Origin: Sva-07 sp963710625
GTDB taxonomy: Bacteria; Actinomycetota; Acidimicrobiia; Acidimicrobiales; Ilumatobacteraceae
DNA length: 64,000 bases
Reading direction: 5' to 3'
Assembly (NCBI GenBank): GCA_963710625.1
Contig: CAVQBG010000013.1
Span: forward strand, 186,001-250,000
Below, one piece after another: positions 9,336 to 21,472 of this stretch (position 1 is its first letter; each line of letters begins with the position of its first letter). Below the pieces are notes generated by a model. The model saw only the letters and a list, made by a program, of their open reading frames with translations. It did not search any database and was not told where the DNA came from. Position numbers and translations under genes: made by a program.

Positions 9336-9419
9336 CCGACCGGTCGGCCGCGCCGATCATGGGTACGCCGGACCCGGTGTGCCTACACTCTCGACACACT
9401 CGCAAACCAGGAGAAGACC

Positions 9420-9656
9420 GTGGATCAAGAACTGTTCGCCCGTTTCCGCAAGTGCGCCGTCGAGGTGCTGTCCGTCGAGGAGAGCGCCGTCGTGCCCGAG
9501 GCCAACTTCGGTGACGATCTCGACGCCGACAGCCTCGATCTCGTCGAGCTCGTGATGGCGCTCGAGGAGGAGTTCGACATCTCGGTTCCCGAGGAGGAGC
9601 TCGAGGGCGTCGAGACGGTACAGCAGGCGTACGACATCGTCGTCGCCAAGGTCTGA
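9420..9656 (+). CDS. acpP: Acyl carrier protein
   Basis: The 78-residue acidic helical protein carries growing acyl chains on a phosphopantetheine attached to S38 in the DADSLD motif. The start is GTG 9420, preceded by a clear AGGAG at about 8 nt, unlike the leaderless genes of this window. An upstream TACACT (in the 9336-9419 gap) may be an internal promoter, which would allow extra ACP expression. Its stop overlaps the fabF ATG. Confidence 0.95.
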   Translation: MDQELFARFRKCAVEVLSVEESAVVPEANFGDDLDADSLDLVELVMALEEEFDISVPEEELEGVETVQQAYDIVVAKV

Positions 9657-10846
9657 TGAACGGCGGCCGACGGGTCGCGGTCACAGGTCTCGGCGTCGTC
9701 GCGCCGACCGGCATCGGACGCACGGCGTTCTGGAACGGCCTGCTCGGTCCCGGTGTCACCAGCGGTCAGTCGATCACGATCGACGACTGGGACCCCTCCC
9801 CGTACTTCGACAATCCCAAGCAGTCGCGCCGAACCGACCGCGTCGAGCAGTTCGCCGTCGCCGCTGCGGCCGAAGCATTCGAACAATCCGGTGGTGTCGA
9901 CGCCATCGGCGTCGATCCGGCCCGGTTCGGCACGATCTTCGCGACGGGGGTCGGCGGGCTCCACTCGATCGAGCAGCAGGTGCAGGTCCGCCTCGAGAAG
10001 GGAGAACGTCGGGTCTCGCCGTTCCTCGTCCCGATGATGATGGCCAACGCCTCGGGAGCATCGATCTCGATGCGCTACGGGTTGCAGGGTCCTGCCGAGA
10101 CGATCTGCACCGCCTGCGCAGCAGGCTCACATGCGATCGCCTACGCGGCGCGCCTGATCCGCTGGGGCATCGTCGATGCTGTCGCCACCGGCGGGAGCGA
10201 AGCCGCTGCAACGCCCACGGCGCTCGCGGGCTTCGGCAACATGACCGCGTTGACCAGCTCCGGGATCAGCCGTCCGTTCGACGCCCAGCGCGACGGGTTC
10301 GTCCTCGGTGAGGGCGCCGCCGTCCTCGTGCTCGAGGAGTGGTCGCACGCCGTCGGGCGCGGCGCCACCATCCTCGGCGAGATCCTCGGCGGGGCGAGCA
10401 CCGCCGACGCCCACCACATCACGGCACCGTCGCCGGGTGGGGTCGGCGCGATCGCCTGCATGCGTCTCGCCCTGGCCGAGTCCGGCCTCGAACCGAGCGA
10501 CGTCAAGCAGGTGAACGCTCACGGTACGTCCACCCCGCTCAACGATGCCGCCGAAGCTGCGGCGATCACCGAGGTCTTCGGCGCCGGCAACGTACCGGTC
10601 GTGTCGACCAAGGGCGTGACCGGTCACGCCCTCGGCGCCGCCGGCGCACTGGAGGCGGCGGCGGCACTGCTGTCGATCGAGCATCGCCTGATCCCACCGA
10701 CGGCCAACACCGCGGTACTCAGCGACGACATGGAGATCGATCTGGTCATCGGCGATCCTCGCCCGTGGGAGCCGGGCCCGGTGATCTCGAACAACTTCGG
10801 CTTCGGCGGCCACAACGGCACGGTCGTCCTCGCCCCACCCAGCTGA
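9656..10846 (+). CDS. fabF: Beta-ketoacyl-ACP synthase II
   Basis: This 396-residue elongating condensing enzyme has active-site C154 (CTACAAGSHA), H289 (NAHGTSTP) and H324 (KGVTGHALGA). Length and motif spacing are normal for FabF. The ATG overlaps the acpP stop. The stop codon lies inside the left arm of a long perfect inverted repeat that probably ends transcription from both sides, since fabZ is convergent. Confidence 0.95.
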   Translation: MNGGRRVAVTGLGVVAPTGIGRTAFWNGLLGPGVTSGQSITIDDWDPSPYFDNPKQSRRTDRVEQFAVAAAAEAFEQSGGVDAIGVDPARFGTIFATGVGGLHSIEQQVQVRLEKGERRVSPFLVPMMMANASGASISMRYGLQGPAETICTACAAGSHAIAYAARLIRWGIVDAVATGGSEAAATPTALAGFGNMTALTSSGISRPFDAQRDGFVLGEGAAVLVLEEWSHAVGRGATILGEILGGASTADAHHITAPSPGGVGAIACMRLALAESGLEPSDVKQVNAHGTSTPLNDAAEAAAITEVFGAGNVPVVSTKGVTGHALGAAGALEAAAALLSIEHRLIPPTANTAVLSDDMEIDLVIGDPRPWEPGPVISNNFGFGGHNGTVVLAPPS

Positions 10847-10887
10847 GCGTTACGCCAGGGGTCAGACCCCCGGCGTAACGCTCAGCT
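10841..10887. terminator. Long inverted repeat between convergent fabF and fabZ
   Basis: A perfect 16-bp stem (AGCTGAGCGTTACGCC with its complement) is followed by an inner GGGGT/ACCCC stem around a CAG loop. The fabF stop codon is within the left arm. There is no T run, so this would act as an intrinsic-like or bidirectional hairpin without a U tract. It shares the core GGGGTC-GACCCC with the hairpin at 17932-17972. Confidence 0.7.
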
Positions 10888-10900
10888 GACGATGACATCG

Positions 10901-11335
10901 CTACGCGTCGGCGAGGACGAAGAGGAGGTCGCACTGGCAGGCGACCTCGTCGCCGACCCTGGCCCGGCCGGAGCCCTTGCCCGCACGCGCCGACATGCGG
11001 CCGAGTTCGACCTCGAGGATCAATTCGTCTCCCGGAACCACCTGTCGTCGGAACCGAGCCTTGTCCAAGCCGCCGAAGAGCGGCAACTTGCCGGCGAACC
11101 GTTCGTCGGCGAGCACGGCAGCGGCACCGACCTGTGCGATCGCCTCGCACATCAACACGCCTGGCAGGGTGGGCCGTCCGGGGAAGTGACCGGCGAAGAA
11201 GTACTCGTCACCGGTCAGCCGCCACACACCCGACGCCGACACGCCCGGCACGATCGACAGCATCTCGTCGACGAGCAGGAACGGCGGACGGTGCGGCAGC
11301 AACGACTCGGGGCTGGGGAGATCAGCGGGCATCAT
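10901..11335 (-). CDS. fabZ: 3-hydroxyacyl-ACP dehydratase
   Basis: The 144-residue hot-dog-fold dehydratase removes water from 3-hydroxyacyl-ACP, the step missing from the fabD-F operon it faces. The active site is visible: H50 in FFAGHFPGRPTLPG and E64 in LMCEAIAQ, with the leading LLPHRPPFLLVDE. I chose ATG 11335 because it overlaps the TGA of the upstream small gene (ATGA); a TTG at 11344 is also in frame. Being convergent, it is under separate control from the other fab genes. Confidence 0.92.
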   Translation of the reverse strand: MMPADLPSPESLLPHRPPFLLVDEMLSIVPGVSASGVWRLTGDEYFFAGHFPGRPTLPGVLMCEAIAQVGAAAVLADERFAGKLPLFGGLDKARFRRQVVPGDELILEVELGRMSARAGKGSGRARVGDEVACQCDLLFVLADA

Positions 11336-11634
11336 CGGATCCAATCTGGTCGGCGGCGGGCGTGCGCGTGGTAGTGGTCGGGAATCGATCGGAGCGCGTC
11401 GTCGATCCAGAACGGCTCATCCGATCGTGCGGTGACGACCTGGGCCAGCCGTTCGTGCAGTGCGGCACGGACCTCGTCGGGCGGGGCCGGGTCGTGGGAA
11501 CGCCACACCACCATCGGAACGCCGCACGAGTCGCATTCGGCGATCCAGCACAGTTCGTCGCTGTGGAACCACTCGGTGAACGGCGTTGCCTCGCAGAGTT
11601 CGCAGTCCGGTTCGTGAGGCACCACGACGGTCAC
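11332..11634 (-). CDS. Small CxxC-containing protein, unknown function
   Basis: This 100-residue soluble protein has two cysteine pairs, C11-E-L-C14 and C34-D-S-C37, spaced like a zinc ribbon, followed by a helical half (PPDEVRAALHERLAQVV) and an Arg-rich end. I do not recognise a characterised family. It starts at GTG 11634 and overlaps fabZ by four bases, so both are likely on one transcript. A link to lipid synthesis is only suggested by position. Confidence 0.62.
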   Translation of the reverse strand: MTVVVPHEPDCELCEATPFTEWFHSDELCWIAECDSCGVPMVVWRSHDPAPPDEVRAALHERLAQVVTARSDEPFWIDDALRSIPDHYHAHARRRPDWIR

Positions 11635-11643
11635 CGTACGCGA

Positions 11644-11682
11644 CAGTGGGGCCGGCCGCCACGATGGCGACCGGCCCCACTG
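11644..11682. terminator. Hairpin downstream of the fasciclin lipoprotein gene
   Basis: A perfect 12-bp inverted repeat (CAGTGGGGCCGG with complement) has a loop that itself can pair (GCCAC/GTGGC on one strand). It lies between the end of the minus-strand lipoprotein gene (11714) and the start of the next minus-strand gene (11634), the expected place for a terminator. There is no clear T run. Confidence 0.55.
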
Positions 11683-11713
11683 CGGAGCGTTGACTCAGTT
11701 GTTGCAGATCAGA

Positions 11714-12340
11714 TCAGGCGGGGCAGCTGGCGAGGAAGGCCTCGACGTCGATGCTCGGCGGAACCAGGACACCGTCGATCACGTGGATGACACCGTTGCT
11801 CGCCAGGACGTCGGCGGCAGCGACGTTCACACTTGCGTTGAGCGTGACACCGTCGGTCAGGCCGATCTCGATGTTCTCACCCTGCAGCGTCGGCACCGCT
11901 ACCTCTTCGAGGTCGGTCGACAGCACCGTGCCGTCGACGACGTGGTAGGTGAGGATGGCGGTCAGCGCATCGCTGCTCTCGGGGAGCAGGAGGCAGTCGA
12001 CCAGGCCGTCCGGAAGCGCGGCGAACGCATCGTCGGTCGGAGCGAAGACCGTGAACGGGCCGCCGTCGGCGAGCGTGCCGTCCAGGCCGGCAGCCTGGAC
12101 CGCGGCGACGAGGGTGTTGAACGAACCGGCGCCGACGGCGACCTCGACGATGTTGCCGGGCTCCTCGGCCATGGCGTCGGAGGTCTCGGTCATCGCTTCG
12201 GTCGTCTCGGCCATGGCCTCGGTCGATTCGGGGGCGTTCGTGTCCGAGCTCGAGTCGTTCGAGTCCGAGCCGCAGGCGCTCAGGGTGACGAGGCCGGCGA
12301 TGGCGCCGAGTGCGATCAGGCGGGTTGATGTGCGCTTCAT
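11714..12340 (-). CDS. Fasciclin (FAS1) domain lipoprotein
   Basis: The 208-residue product has a lipoprotein signal (MKRTSTRLIALGAIAGLVTL) with lipobox LSAC, so it should be anchored outside the cell membrane. A short acidic low-complexity spacer with repeated TEAM/TSDAM units follows. One FAS1 domain then fills residues 65-205 (FNTLVAAVQAAGLDGTL, GPFTVFAPTDDAFAAL, ILTYHVVDGTV, NGVIHVIDGVLVPP). FAS1 domains mediate adhesion or ligand contact; no partner is evident. I start it at ATG 12340, which has AAGGAACC upstream; longer frames lack a signal peptide. Confidence 0.9.
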   Translation of the reverse strand: MKRTSTRLIALGAIAGLVTLSACGSDSNDSSSDTNAPESTEAMAETTEAMTETSDAMAEEPGNIVEVAVGAGSFNTLVAAVQAAGLDGTLADGGPFTVFAPTDDAFAALPDGLVDCLLLPESSDALTAILTYHVVDGTVLSTDLEEVAVPTLQGENIEIGLTDGVTLNASVNVAAADVLASNGVIHVIDGVLVPPSIDVEAFLASCPA

Positions 12341-12454
12341 GTGGAGGTTCCTTTGTTTGGGTGGGTTCGCTGTGTCGTTCACGCCGCAGCGGAGCGGCAT
12401 GTGATCTCTACGAACCCACCCGCGCATCCGGATGACGACGAGGCGAAACTTTTC

Positions 12455-13930
12455 CTACTCAATGTCGCTGCCGGGCCTCCGCCCCACTTCCTGTGCGGGA
12501 TCGCCGCGATATCCGGGCGGATAGGTCGACGCGAGTTCAGCGGCTGTGGGGGTGCGTCGGCGGTAGGCATCAGCCGGCAGGAGCGCGACGACCGCCGCCA
12601 TGATCCGCTTGGTGTCGGCCTCGAGCGAGCGGCCCTTCAACTCGACGGGTTCCCCGACGCGGACCCGCACGGTGGGCGGTGACGTGAGGTTGAGCGCGTT
12701 CGGCACCCGGCTCGAGCGTGGCCAGACCCTCTCGGTTCCCCAGAGCCCCACCGGCACGACCGGAGCACCACTCAGCTGGGCCAGCCGTGCCGCCCCCCAT
12801 CGCCCGACGGGCTTGCGGAAGAAGGCCGGACCACGCGGGATCGTGCCTTCGGGCATCATCGTCACCATCTCGCCGCCGGCGAGGGCGTTGGCGGCTGCGT
12901 CGAGCGGCTCGTCGGATCCGGTGCCACGATCGACCCGGATCCCGCCCATCGCTGCGGCGATCGGACCGACGATCGGGGCATCGAAGACCTCCTTCTTGCC
13001 CAGGAACCGCGCCGGACGACCGCTCTTCGCGATCGTCAACGACATCGCCGCGACGTCGAAGTAGCTGCGGTGGTTCGCGCACAGAATGGCAGCACCGACA
13101 CCAGGGATGTGTTCCACACCTGCGATGTCGAACCTCGCATAGGGGTACGCGGCGGGGCGAGCGAAACGCAGTGCCAGCTCCTGCACCTCGAGGCCGATCA
13201 CGGGAACCTTGAGCACACCCGGAGAGACATCGAGGTTGAGCGTCGGCCAACGGCGGGCGGCGGCCACGAGCACCATCCGCGGGTCCGGGTTGACGACCAC
13301 GGGGTGGCCGACGGCGGCGAGCATCGGCGTGTCGTAGACGCTGTCGGAGTAGGCGTAGCTCTCACCGAGAGCGACACCGTGACGGTCGGCCCACTCGGTG
13401 ATCGCAGCGAGCTTGCCCGCCGACCACACGAACGGACCGTCGAGCGTCCCGTCGTACGTGCCGTCGGCCGCGACCCCGTACCTGGTCGCGACGACGTCGT
13501 CGAGGCCGAGGCGATCGGCGAACGGCTTCACGAGGTCGTACGGCGTCGTGGTGGCGAGCACGATCGGTCGGCCTGCAGCCCGATGCGCGGCGAACGCGGT
13601 CTCGGCGAACGGTTGCACCATCGCGCAGAGATCCTCCGCGACCGTTTCGGCCGCCGCCCGCACCGACGCCTGTGACCTGCCCTTGGCGAGACTGACCGCC
13701 TGGCGAGCCAATGCCATCGACGGCAACGTCTCCCCGATGGCGTTGAACAACCGGTAGACGAACTGCTCACCCGGCACGGGATCGGCATTGATGAGACCGG
13801 CGAGCCGCATGGCCCCGGCGAACACTTCGCCGGATGCGCCACGGAGCAGCGTGCGGTCGAGGTCGAAGAAGGCAGCGGCGCCGGACGAGCTGCCCGAGAC
13901 GGGTGCCGGGGTGGGCGCGGGAGAGGTCAC
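12455..13930 (-). CDS. HAD phosphatase fused to 1-acylglycerol-3-phosphate acyltransferase (PlsC-like)
   Basis: This 491-residue fusion has two domains. Residues 18-240 are a HAD subclass IB (SerB-like) phosphatase with nucleophile D23 and acid D25 (FFDLDRTLL), K173 and the SDSVYD pair at 195-200. Residues 265-470 are a PlsC-type acyltransferase with H287-x4-D292 (NHRSYFD) and EGT at 361-363. Such fusions are common in actinobacteria and are thought to join acylation and dephosphorylation in phospholipid or triacylglycerol synthesis; the substrates are not proven. The start GTG 13930 has TAGCCT 6 nt before it (leaderless). It is divergent from a LysR gene. Confidence 0.88.
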   Translation of the reverse strand: MTSPAPTPAPVSGSSSGAAAFFDLDRTLLRGASGEVFAGAMRLAGLINADPVPGEQFVYRLFNAIGETLPSMALARQAVSLAKGRSQASVRAAAETVAEDLCAMVQPFAETAFAAHRAAGRPIVLATTTPYDLVKPFADRLGLDDVVATRYGVAADGTYDGTLDGPFVWSAGKLAAITEWADRHGVALGESYAYSDSVYDTPMLAAVGHPVVVNPDPRMVLVAAARRWPTLNLDVSPGVLKVPVIGLEVQELALRFARPAAYPYARFDIAGVEHIPGVGAAILCANHRSYFDVAAMSLTIAKSGRPARFLGKKEVFDAPIVGPIAAAMGGIRVDRGTGSDEPLDAAANALAGGEMVTMMPEGTIPRGPAFFRKPVGRWGAARLAQLSGAPVVPVGLWGTERVWPRSSRVPNALNLTSPPTVRVRVGEPVELKGRSLEADTKRIMAAVVALLPADAYRRRTPTAAELASTYPPGYRGDPAQEVGRRPGSDIE

Positions 13931-13976
13931 CGGGTCAGGCTACGGCACGGACGAGATCGGATCCGGAAAACGGGAA

Positions 13977-14039
13977 AGACCCGGATGGGGGATCCGGGTC
14001 TCTCAACCTGGGAATGTCCTCCGGTTTGGGGGAACCGGA
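13977..14039. repeat. Two inverted repeats with G-tract loops between plsC-type gene and lysR
   Basis: The first repeat is AGACCCGGAT/ATCCGGGTCT with a GGGGG loop (13977-14001). The second is TCCGGTT/AACCGGA around TGGGGG (14020-14039). Both lie upstream of the predicted leaderless start points of the two divergent genes, so they are more likely DNA-level elements or a separate small RNA than leader structures. The role is unknown. Confidence 0.5.
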
Positions 14040-14162
14040 TGGTGGACTTCCCTTCGAGTGGAACATGGGGGGTGTTCGCACTGCGATTTGCTTGTGAAAG
14101 TATGCACGTGACCAAATGATCACGCAAGTAGAACAAACAGATATCCGTTATCGTTTCCAGCG

Positions 14163-15101
14163 ATGGATGTCCGGCAGCTCGCCACCCTGGTCGCGATCGC
14201 CGACCACGGCACCTTCTCCGCTGCCGCCCGCGCCCTCTACACCGTGCAGTCCAACGTCTCGAGCCACATTGCTCGCCTCGAGAAGGAACTCGGCGTCACA
14301 CTCGTCGACCGCGCCCAGGGCGGCCTCACCGAGGACGGCATCCGCGTGGTCGAGCGGGCACGACGGATCCTCAACGAACTCGACGACATCGCTGCCGACA
14401 TGTCGAGCCGGCACGCCACGGTCTCCGGCCAGACACGCATCGGCGTCATCGGCACCACGGCGCGCTGGCTGATCCCGAAGTTCCTCACGCTGCTGAGCGA
14501 TCAGCACCCGCAGGTGCGCGTCATCGTGCAGGAAGGTGCCACGTCCTCGTTGATCCCCAACGTCCTCACCGGCCAGCTCAACGCAGCGATCGTACACCTT
14601 CCGGTCGACGAACCCGAGCTCGTCATCGAGCCGCTCTTCGCTGAAGACCTCCTGCTCCTGGCCGCCGACGGCCATCCGCTCGCCACGCGCGAGTCGATCC
14701 CGCTCGCCGACCTCGACGAGGTTCCCCTGCTGCTGCCACCACCGGGCGCGGCGCTGCGCCGGGTCCTCGAACGGGCTGCAGCCACCGCCGACATCACGCT
14801 GCGGGCGCAGGCCGAGGTCGACGGGGTCCGGCTGCTCGCCTCCCTCGCCTTCGACGGGTTCGGTGCGGCCATCGTTCCGGCCACCGCCGTGCCCACCTGG
14901 CTCGAGGGGTCGTTCCACAGAATCACGGTTCCCGAACTCCCCCGTCGCGTGGTCGCGTTCGCACGGCGCCGCCGGCCGAGCGCCAGCGCTCCGACGATGG
15001 CGGCGCTCGAGACGCTGCGCGAGGTGACCCGTGAGCAGGGGGGCCTGCAGCATGGCGTCCACCCCGACGCAGCAGCGATTCCGTTCGGCCGATCGGGGTG
15101 A
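14163..15101 (+). CDS. LysR-family transcriptional regulator
   Basis: The 312-residue regulator has an N-terminal winged helix (residues 1-60; LATLVAIADHGTFSAAARALYTV, VSSHIARLEKELG), a linker helix and a periplasmic-binding-like effector domain (TRIGVIGTTARWLIPKFL...). LysR proteins usually control the divergent neighbour, here the HAD-PlsC fusion, in response to a small ligand. A TATCGT box lies 8 nt before the ATG. The region just upstream is unusually AT-rich for this genome (14090-14160), as expected for a regulatory zone. Confidence 0.9.
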   Translation: MDVRQLATLVAIADHGTFSAAARALYTVQSNVSSHIARLEKELGVTLVDRAQGGLTEDGIRVVERARRILNELDDIAADMSSRHATVSGQTRIGVIGTTARWLIPKFLTLLSDQHPQVRVIVQEGATSSLIPNVLTGQLNAAIVHLPVDEPELVIEPLFAEDLLLLAADGHPLATRESIPLADLDEVPLLLPPPGAALRRVLERAAATADITLRAQAEVDGVRLLASLAFDGFGAAIVPATAVPTWLEGSFHRITVPELPRRVVAFARRRRPSASAPTMAALETLREVTREQGGLQHGVHPDAAAIPFGRSG

Positions 15102-15164
15102 CCCGGCTCCTGTCGAGCCCGCACGTGCATCCCCCGGCCACGCGGGCCGGTACTGTCGCCGACG

Positions 15165-16529
15165 ATGAGTGACGCGTCGTCGTTCGAGACCGCATTTCCG
15201 ATCGCGGCGCACACCCCGAGCGACATCGCGGTCACGATCCGAGCGCTCGGCGATCGTCGGGTGGTGTGGGCCGAATTCACGTCCGAGAACCCGGTGACCC
15301 GCCTCACGTCGGAATCGTCACTGCAGCTTGCTCGAGGCGCCGAGGTCGCGCTCGCCCAGCGCCTGCCGTTGGTGATGGTGCTGTCGACGTCGGGTGCGGC
15401 GATCGACGAGGGAGTGCCGGCGCTCCATGCGTGGGGCCTCGTGGCCAGTGCGATGGTGGCGTGTTCGGGCGTCGTCCCGACCATCGTGATCGTCGACGGC
15501 CCCGCCGTGTCGGGCCCCGCATTGTTGCTGGGGATCGCCGACCTGACCGTGATGACCGCGGACAGCTACGCGTTCGTCAACGGCCCGACGATGGTCGAGG
15601 AGTTCACCGGCATCGGAATCAGCATCGACGAACTCGGTGGCGCTGCGAACCACGGTCGGTACACGGGAGTGGCGACCTCGGTGGTCGCCGATCGCGCCAG
15701 TGCGATCGACGCCGTGATCGATCTGCTGTCGTACCTGCCCGACCACGTCGATGCCGCGCCCCCGCACTCCCCCACCGACGATCCGATCGACCGTCGATGC
15801 CCGGAGGCGGGCGCGCTGATCCCGCCGACGTCGACGGGCAGCTACGACGTTCGTGCCGTTGCAGCAGCGATCGTCGACGACGGTTCGATGACCGAGCTGC
15901 GAGCACGGTGGGCCAGCAACGTCGTCACCGCCTTCGCCACCATCGGCGGCGCCCCGGTCGGCATCGTGGCGAACCAACCGATCACCCTCGCCGGCACCCT
16001 CGACATCCCGGCGTCGCAGAAGGCGGCACGGTTCGTCGCGCTGTGCGATGCCTTCAACCTGCCGATCGTCACCCTCGTCGACACCCCCGGGTTCTACCCC
16101 GGAAAGGATCTCGAGTGGCGCGGGATGATCCGTCACGGTGCGCAACTCGTGTACGCCTACGCCCGCGCCACGGTGCCGCGCATCTGCGTCATCCTCCGCA
16201 AGAGCTACGGCGGGGCGTACATCGTCATGGACTCCAAGACCATGGGCAACGACCTGTGCCTGGCGTGGCCGTGGGCCGAGTTGGCCGTGATGGGCGCCGG
16301 CCAGGCTGCTGCGATCCTGCAGCGCCGGGCGACACCGGAGGAACGGGCGGCGTTCGAAGCCGACTACGCCGAGCGTCTCCTCAATCCGTATGTGGCGGCC
16401 GAGCGGGGGCTGGTCGATGCCGTCATCGATCCCGCCGACACCAGGATCGAGATCGCCTCCGCCCTCGAGGTCCTCCGGGACAAGCGAGAGGTCCTGAGCG
16501 GCCGGAAACACGGCAACAGCCCACTCTGA
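15165..16529 (+). CDS. Acyl-CoA carboxyltransferase-like protein
   Basis: The 454-residue protein consists of two crotonase-fold halves, as in the carboxyltransferase subunits of biotin-dependent acyl-CoA carboxylases. The C-terminal half is the better conserved (GTLDIPASQKAARFVALCD, VTLVDTPGFYPGKDLEWRG, ILRKSYGGAYIVMDSK, WAELAVMGAGQAA). It is shorter than AccD5-type subunits (about 530) and no biotin carboxylase lies nearby, so its partner must be elsewhere if it is a true carboxylase subunit. A TACTGT box 8 nt before ATG 15165 suggests leaderless expression. Confidence 0.82.
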   Translation: MSDASSFETAFPIAAHTPSDIAVTIRALGDRRVVWAEFTSENPVTRLTSESSLQLARGAEVALAQRLPLVMVLSTSGAAIDEGVPALHAWGLVASAMVACSGVVPTIVIVDGPAVSGPALLLGIADLTVMTADSYAFVNGPTMVEEFTGIGISIDELGGAANHGRYTGVATSVVADRASAIDAVIDLLSYLPDHVDAAPPHSPTDDPIDRRCPEAGALIPPTSTGSYDVRAVAAAIVDDGSMTELRARWASNVVTAFATIGGAPVGIVANQPITLAGTLDIPASQKAARFVALCDAFNLPIVTLVDTPGFYPGKDLEWRGMIRHGAQLVYAYARATVPRICVILRKSYGGAYIVMDSKTMGNDLCLAWPWAELAVMGAGQAAAILQRRATPEERAAFEADYAERLLNPYVAAERGLVDAVIDPADTRIEIASALEVLRDKREVLSGRKHGNSPL

Positions 16530-16661
16530 GCGCTGCGTGAACGCGAGGTGAACCAGCCGTCAGTTGGGTCCGAACCGGGCCGTCGGCACTAACGTGGCGC
16601 CGCGGCGGGGAGGAACCCCCGACCGCATCACCAACGAGTTCGCGCCACGAGAGGAAGCCAC

Positions 16662-17927
<1,266 letters not shown>

Positions 17928-17931
17928 CCGT

Positions 17932-17969
17932 TGACGAGTGCACCAGGGGTCTGACCCCTGGTGCAATCG

Positions 17970-17972
<3 letters not shown>
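17932..17972. terminator. Inverted repeat between convergent gltA and icd
   Basis: The stem runs TGACGA, one mismatch, then 13 bp TGCACCAGGGGTC closing on a one-base loop, with the complement on the other side. The right arm includes the stop codon of icd (17970-17972). It shares the core CAGGGGTC-GACCCC with the fabF/fabZ hairpin, although the outer stem is different. No U tract is visible. Confidence 0.7.
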
Positions 17973-20207
<2,235 letters not shown>

Positions 20208-20233
20208 GGGGGGTTCCTGCTCACTTGGGGTCG

Positions 20234-20260
20234 ACTTGTCTACAACTTGTCTGCACTGTA
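20234..20260 (-). promoter_or_regulatory. Predicted icd promoter with paired 11-bp direct repeats
   Basis: Two adjacent repeats, ACTTGTCTACA (20234-20244) and ACTTGTCTGCA (20245-20255), sit beside a minus-strand TACAGT box (20255-20260). That is where a repressor would cover the icd start point. The binding protein is unknown. Confidence 0.4.
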
Positions 20261-20322
20261 GCAACCGCGGGCCCGCCGCTCCACAGGAACGCCACCGGTC
20301 CGAACCTCTACGCTCGACATCG

Positions 20323-21429
20323 ATGGACTTCGACTGGACCCCCGAGCAGACGGCCCTCCGCGACCAGGCCCGCAAGGTCGCCGCCGAGGCGGTGGAGCGA
20401 CACGGACGCCACAACGACTCGTGGATCAACGGCTTCTCCAAGGACTTCGCCAGGGAGATGGCGGCCCACGGATGGATCGGCATGACCTGGCCGGTCGAGT
20501 TCGGCGGCGGCGGTCAGCCCGCCATCAACCGGCTGATCATCGGCGAGGAACTGATCGCCGCCGGCGCTCCGATCGCGGCGATGTGGTTCGCCGACCGTCA
20601 GATGGGCCCCACCCTCATCCACTACGGCACCGCCGACCAGCAGGCCGAGTTCCTTCCCGGGATTCTCTCCGGCGAGACCACGTGGTGCATCGGCATGTCG
20701 GAGCCGAACTCCGGCTCCGACCTCGCCTCACTCGTCACGAGCGCAGTGCGCGACGGCGACGACTTCGTGATCAACGGCCAGAAGATCTGGACGAGCTTCG
20801 GTGAACTCGCCGACTACTGCTACCTGATCTGCCGCACCGACGCCGACGGTCCGCCGCACCGCGGGATCAGCGAGATCATCGTCCCCATGGACACCCCTGG
20901 CATCGAGGTCCGTCCGATCACCGACATGACGACCAACCGCCACTTCTGCGAGGTCTTCTTCACCGACGTCCGCGTCCCGGTCGCCAACCTCGTCGGCGTC
21001 GAGGGCAACGCCTTCAAGCAGACGATGGCCCAACTCGAGCACGAGCGCGGTGGCATCGATCGGCTGGTGTCGAACCGGGCCCTCTACGAACTCGCCGTCG
21101 AGCGGGCCGACCGCAGTGACCCTCGGGTGCGCGACGAGATCGCCCGGCTCGAGACCGGGTACCGAATCGGCCGCATCCTCGTGACCCGCGAGGTGTTGCG
21201 CCAGGCGCCGGCCGGATTCTCGGCGGCGACCAAGTGCTTCTGTACCGAGCACGAGATCGACGTCGCCGAGTTCGTCGCTCGCACGTTCGGCGCGGAGGCG
21301 ATGGTCTGGGACGACATCACCCGCGGGCTGGTCTACGCGCCCGGCTACACGATCATGGGCGGCACCTCCGACATCATGCGCAACATCCTCGGCGAACGGG
21401 TGCTCGGGCTCCCCCGCGAGCCACGCTGA
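20323..21429 (+). CDS. Acyl-CoA dehydrogenase family protein
   Basis: The 368-residue flavoenzyme has the acyl-CoA dehydrogenase order: an N-terminal helical domain (WTPEQTALRDQARKVAAEAV), a middle beta domain with the FAD-contacting CIGMSEPNSGSDLAS and FVINGQKIWTS, and a C-terminal helical domain ending in GYTIMGGTSDIMRNILGERVLGLP. It probably introduces the 2,3-double bond into an acyl-CoA; the chain specificity is unknown. The start is ATG 20323, 8 nt after TACGCT, so leaderless. It is divergent from icd. Confidence 0.9.
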   Translation: MDFDWTPEQTALRDQARKVAAEAVERHGRHNDSWINGFSKDFAREMAAHGWIGMTWPVEFGGGGQPAINRLIIGEELIAAGAPIAAMWFADRQMGPTLIHYGTADQQAEFLPGILSGETTWCIGMSEPNSGSDLASLVTSAVRDGDDFVINGQKIWTSFGELADYCYLICRTDADGPPHRGISEIIVPMDTPGIEVRPITDMTTNRHFCEVFFTDVRVPVANLVGVEGNAFKQTMAQLEHERGGIDRLVSNRALYELAVERADRSDPRVRDEIARLETGYRIGRILVTREVLRQAPAGFSAATKCFCTEHEIDVAEFVARTFGAEAMVWDDITRGLVYAPGYTIMGGTSDIMRNILGERVLGLPREPR

Positions 21430-21472
21430 TGGCACGACTCGACGGATGCCGACGGCGCGGTACGATCCGGGC

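Noticed and set aside
9336..9419. Terminator between fabG and acpP
   Set aside because: The 12-bp palindrome CCGACCGGTCGG has no loop or T run; it is more likely a binding site or chance.
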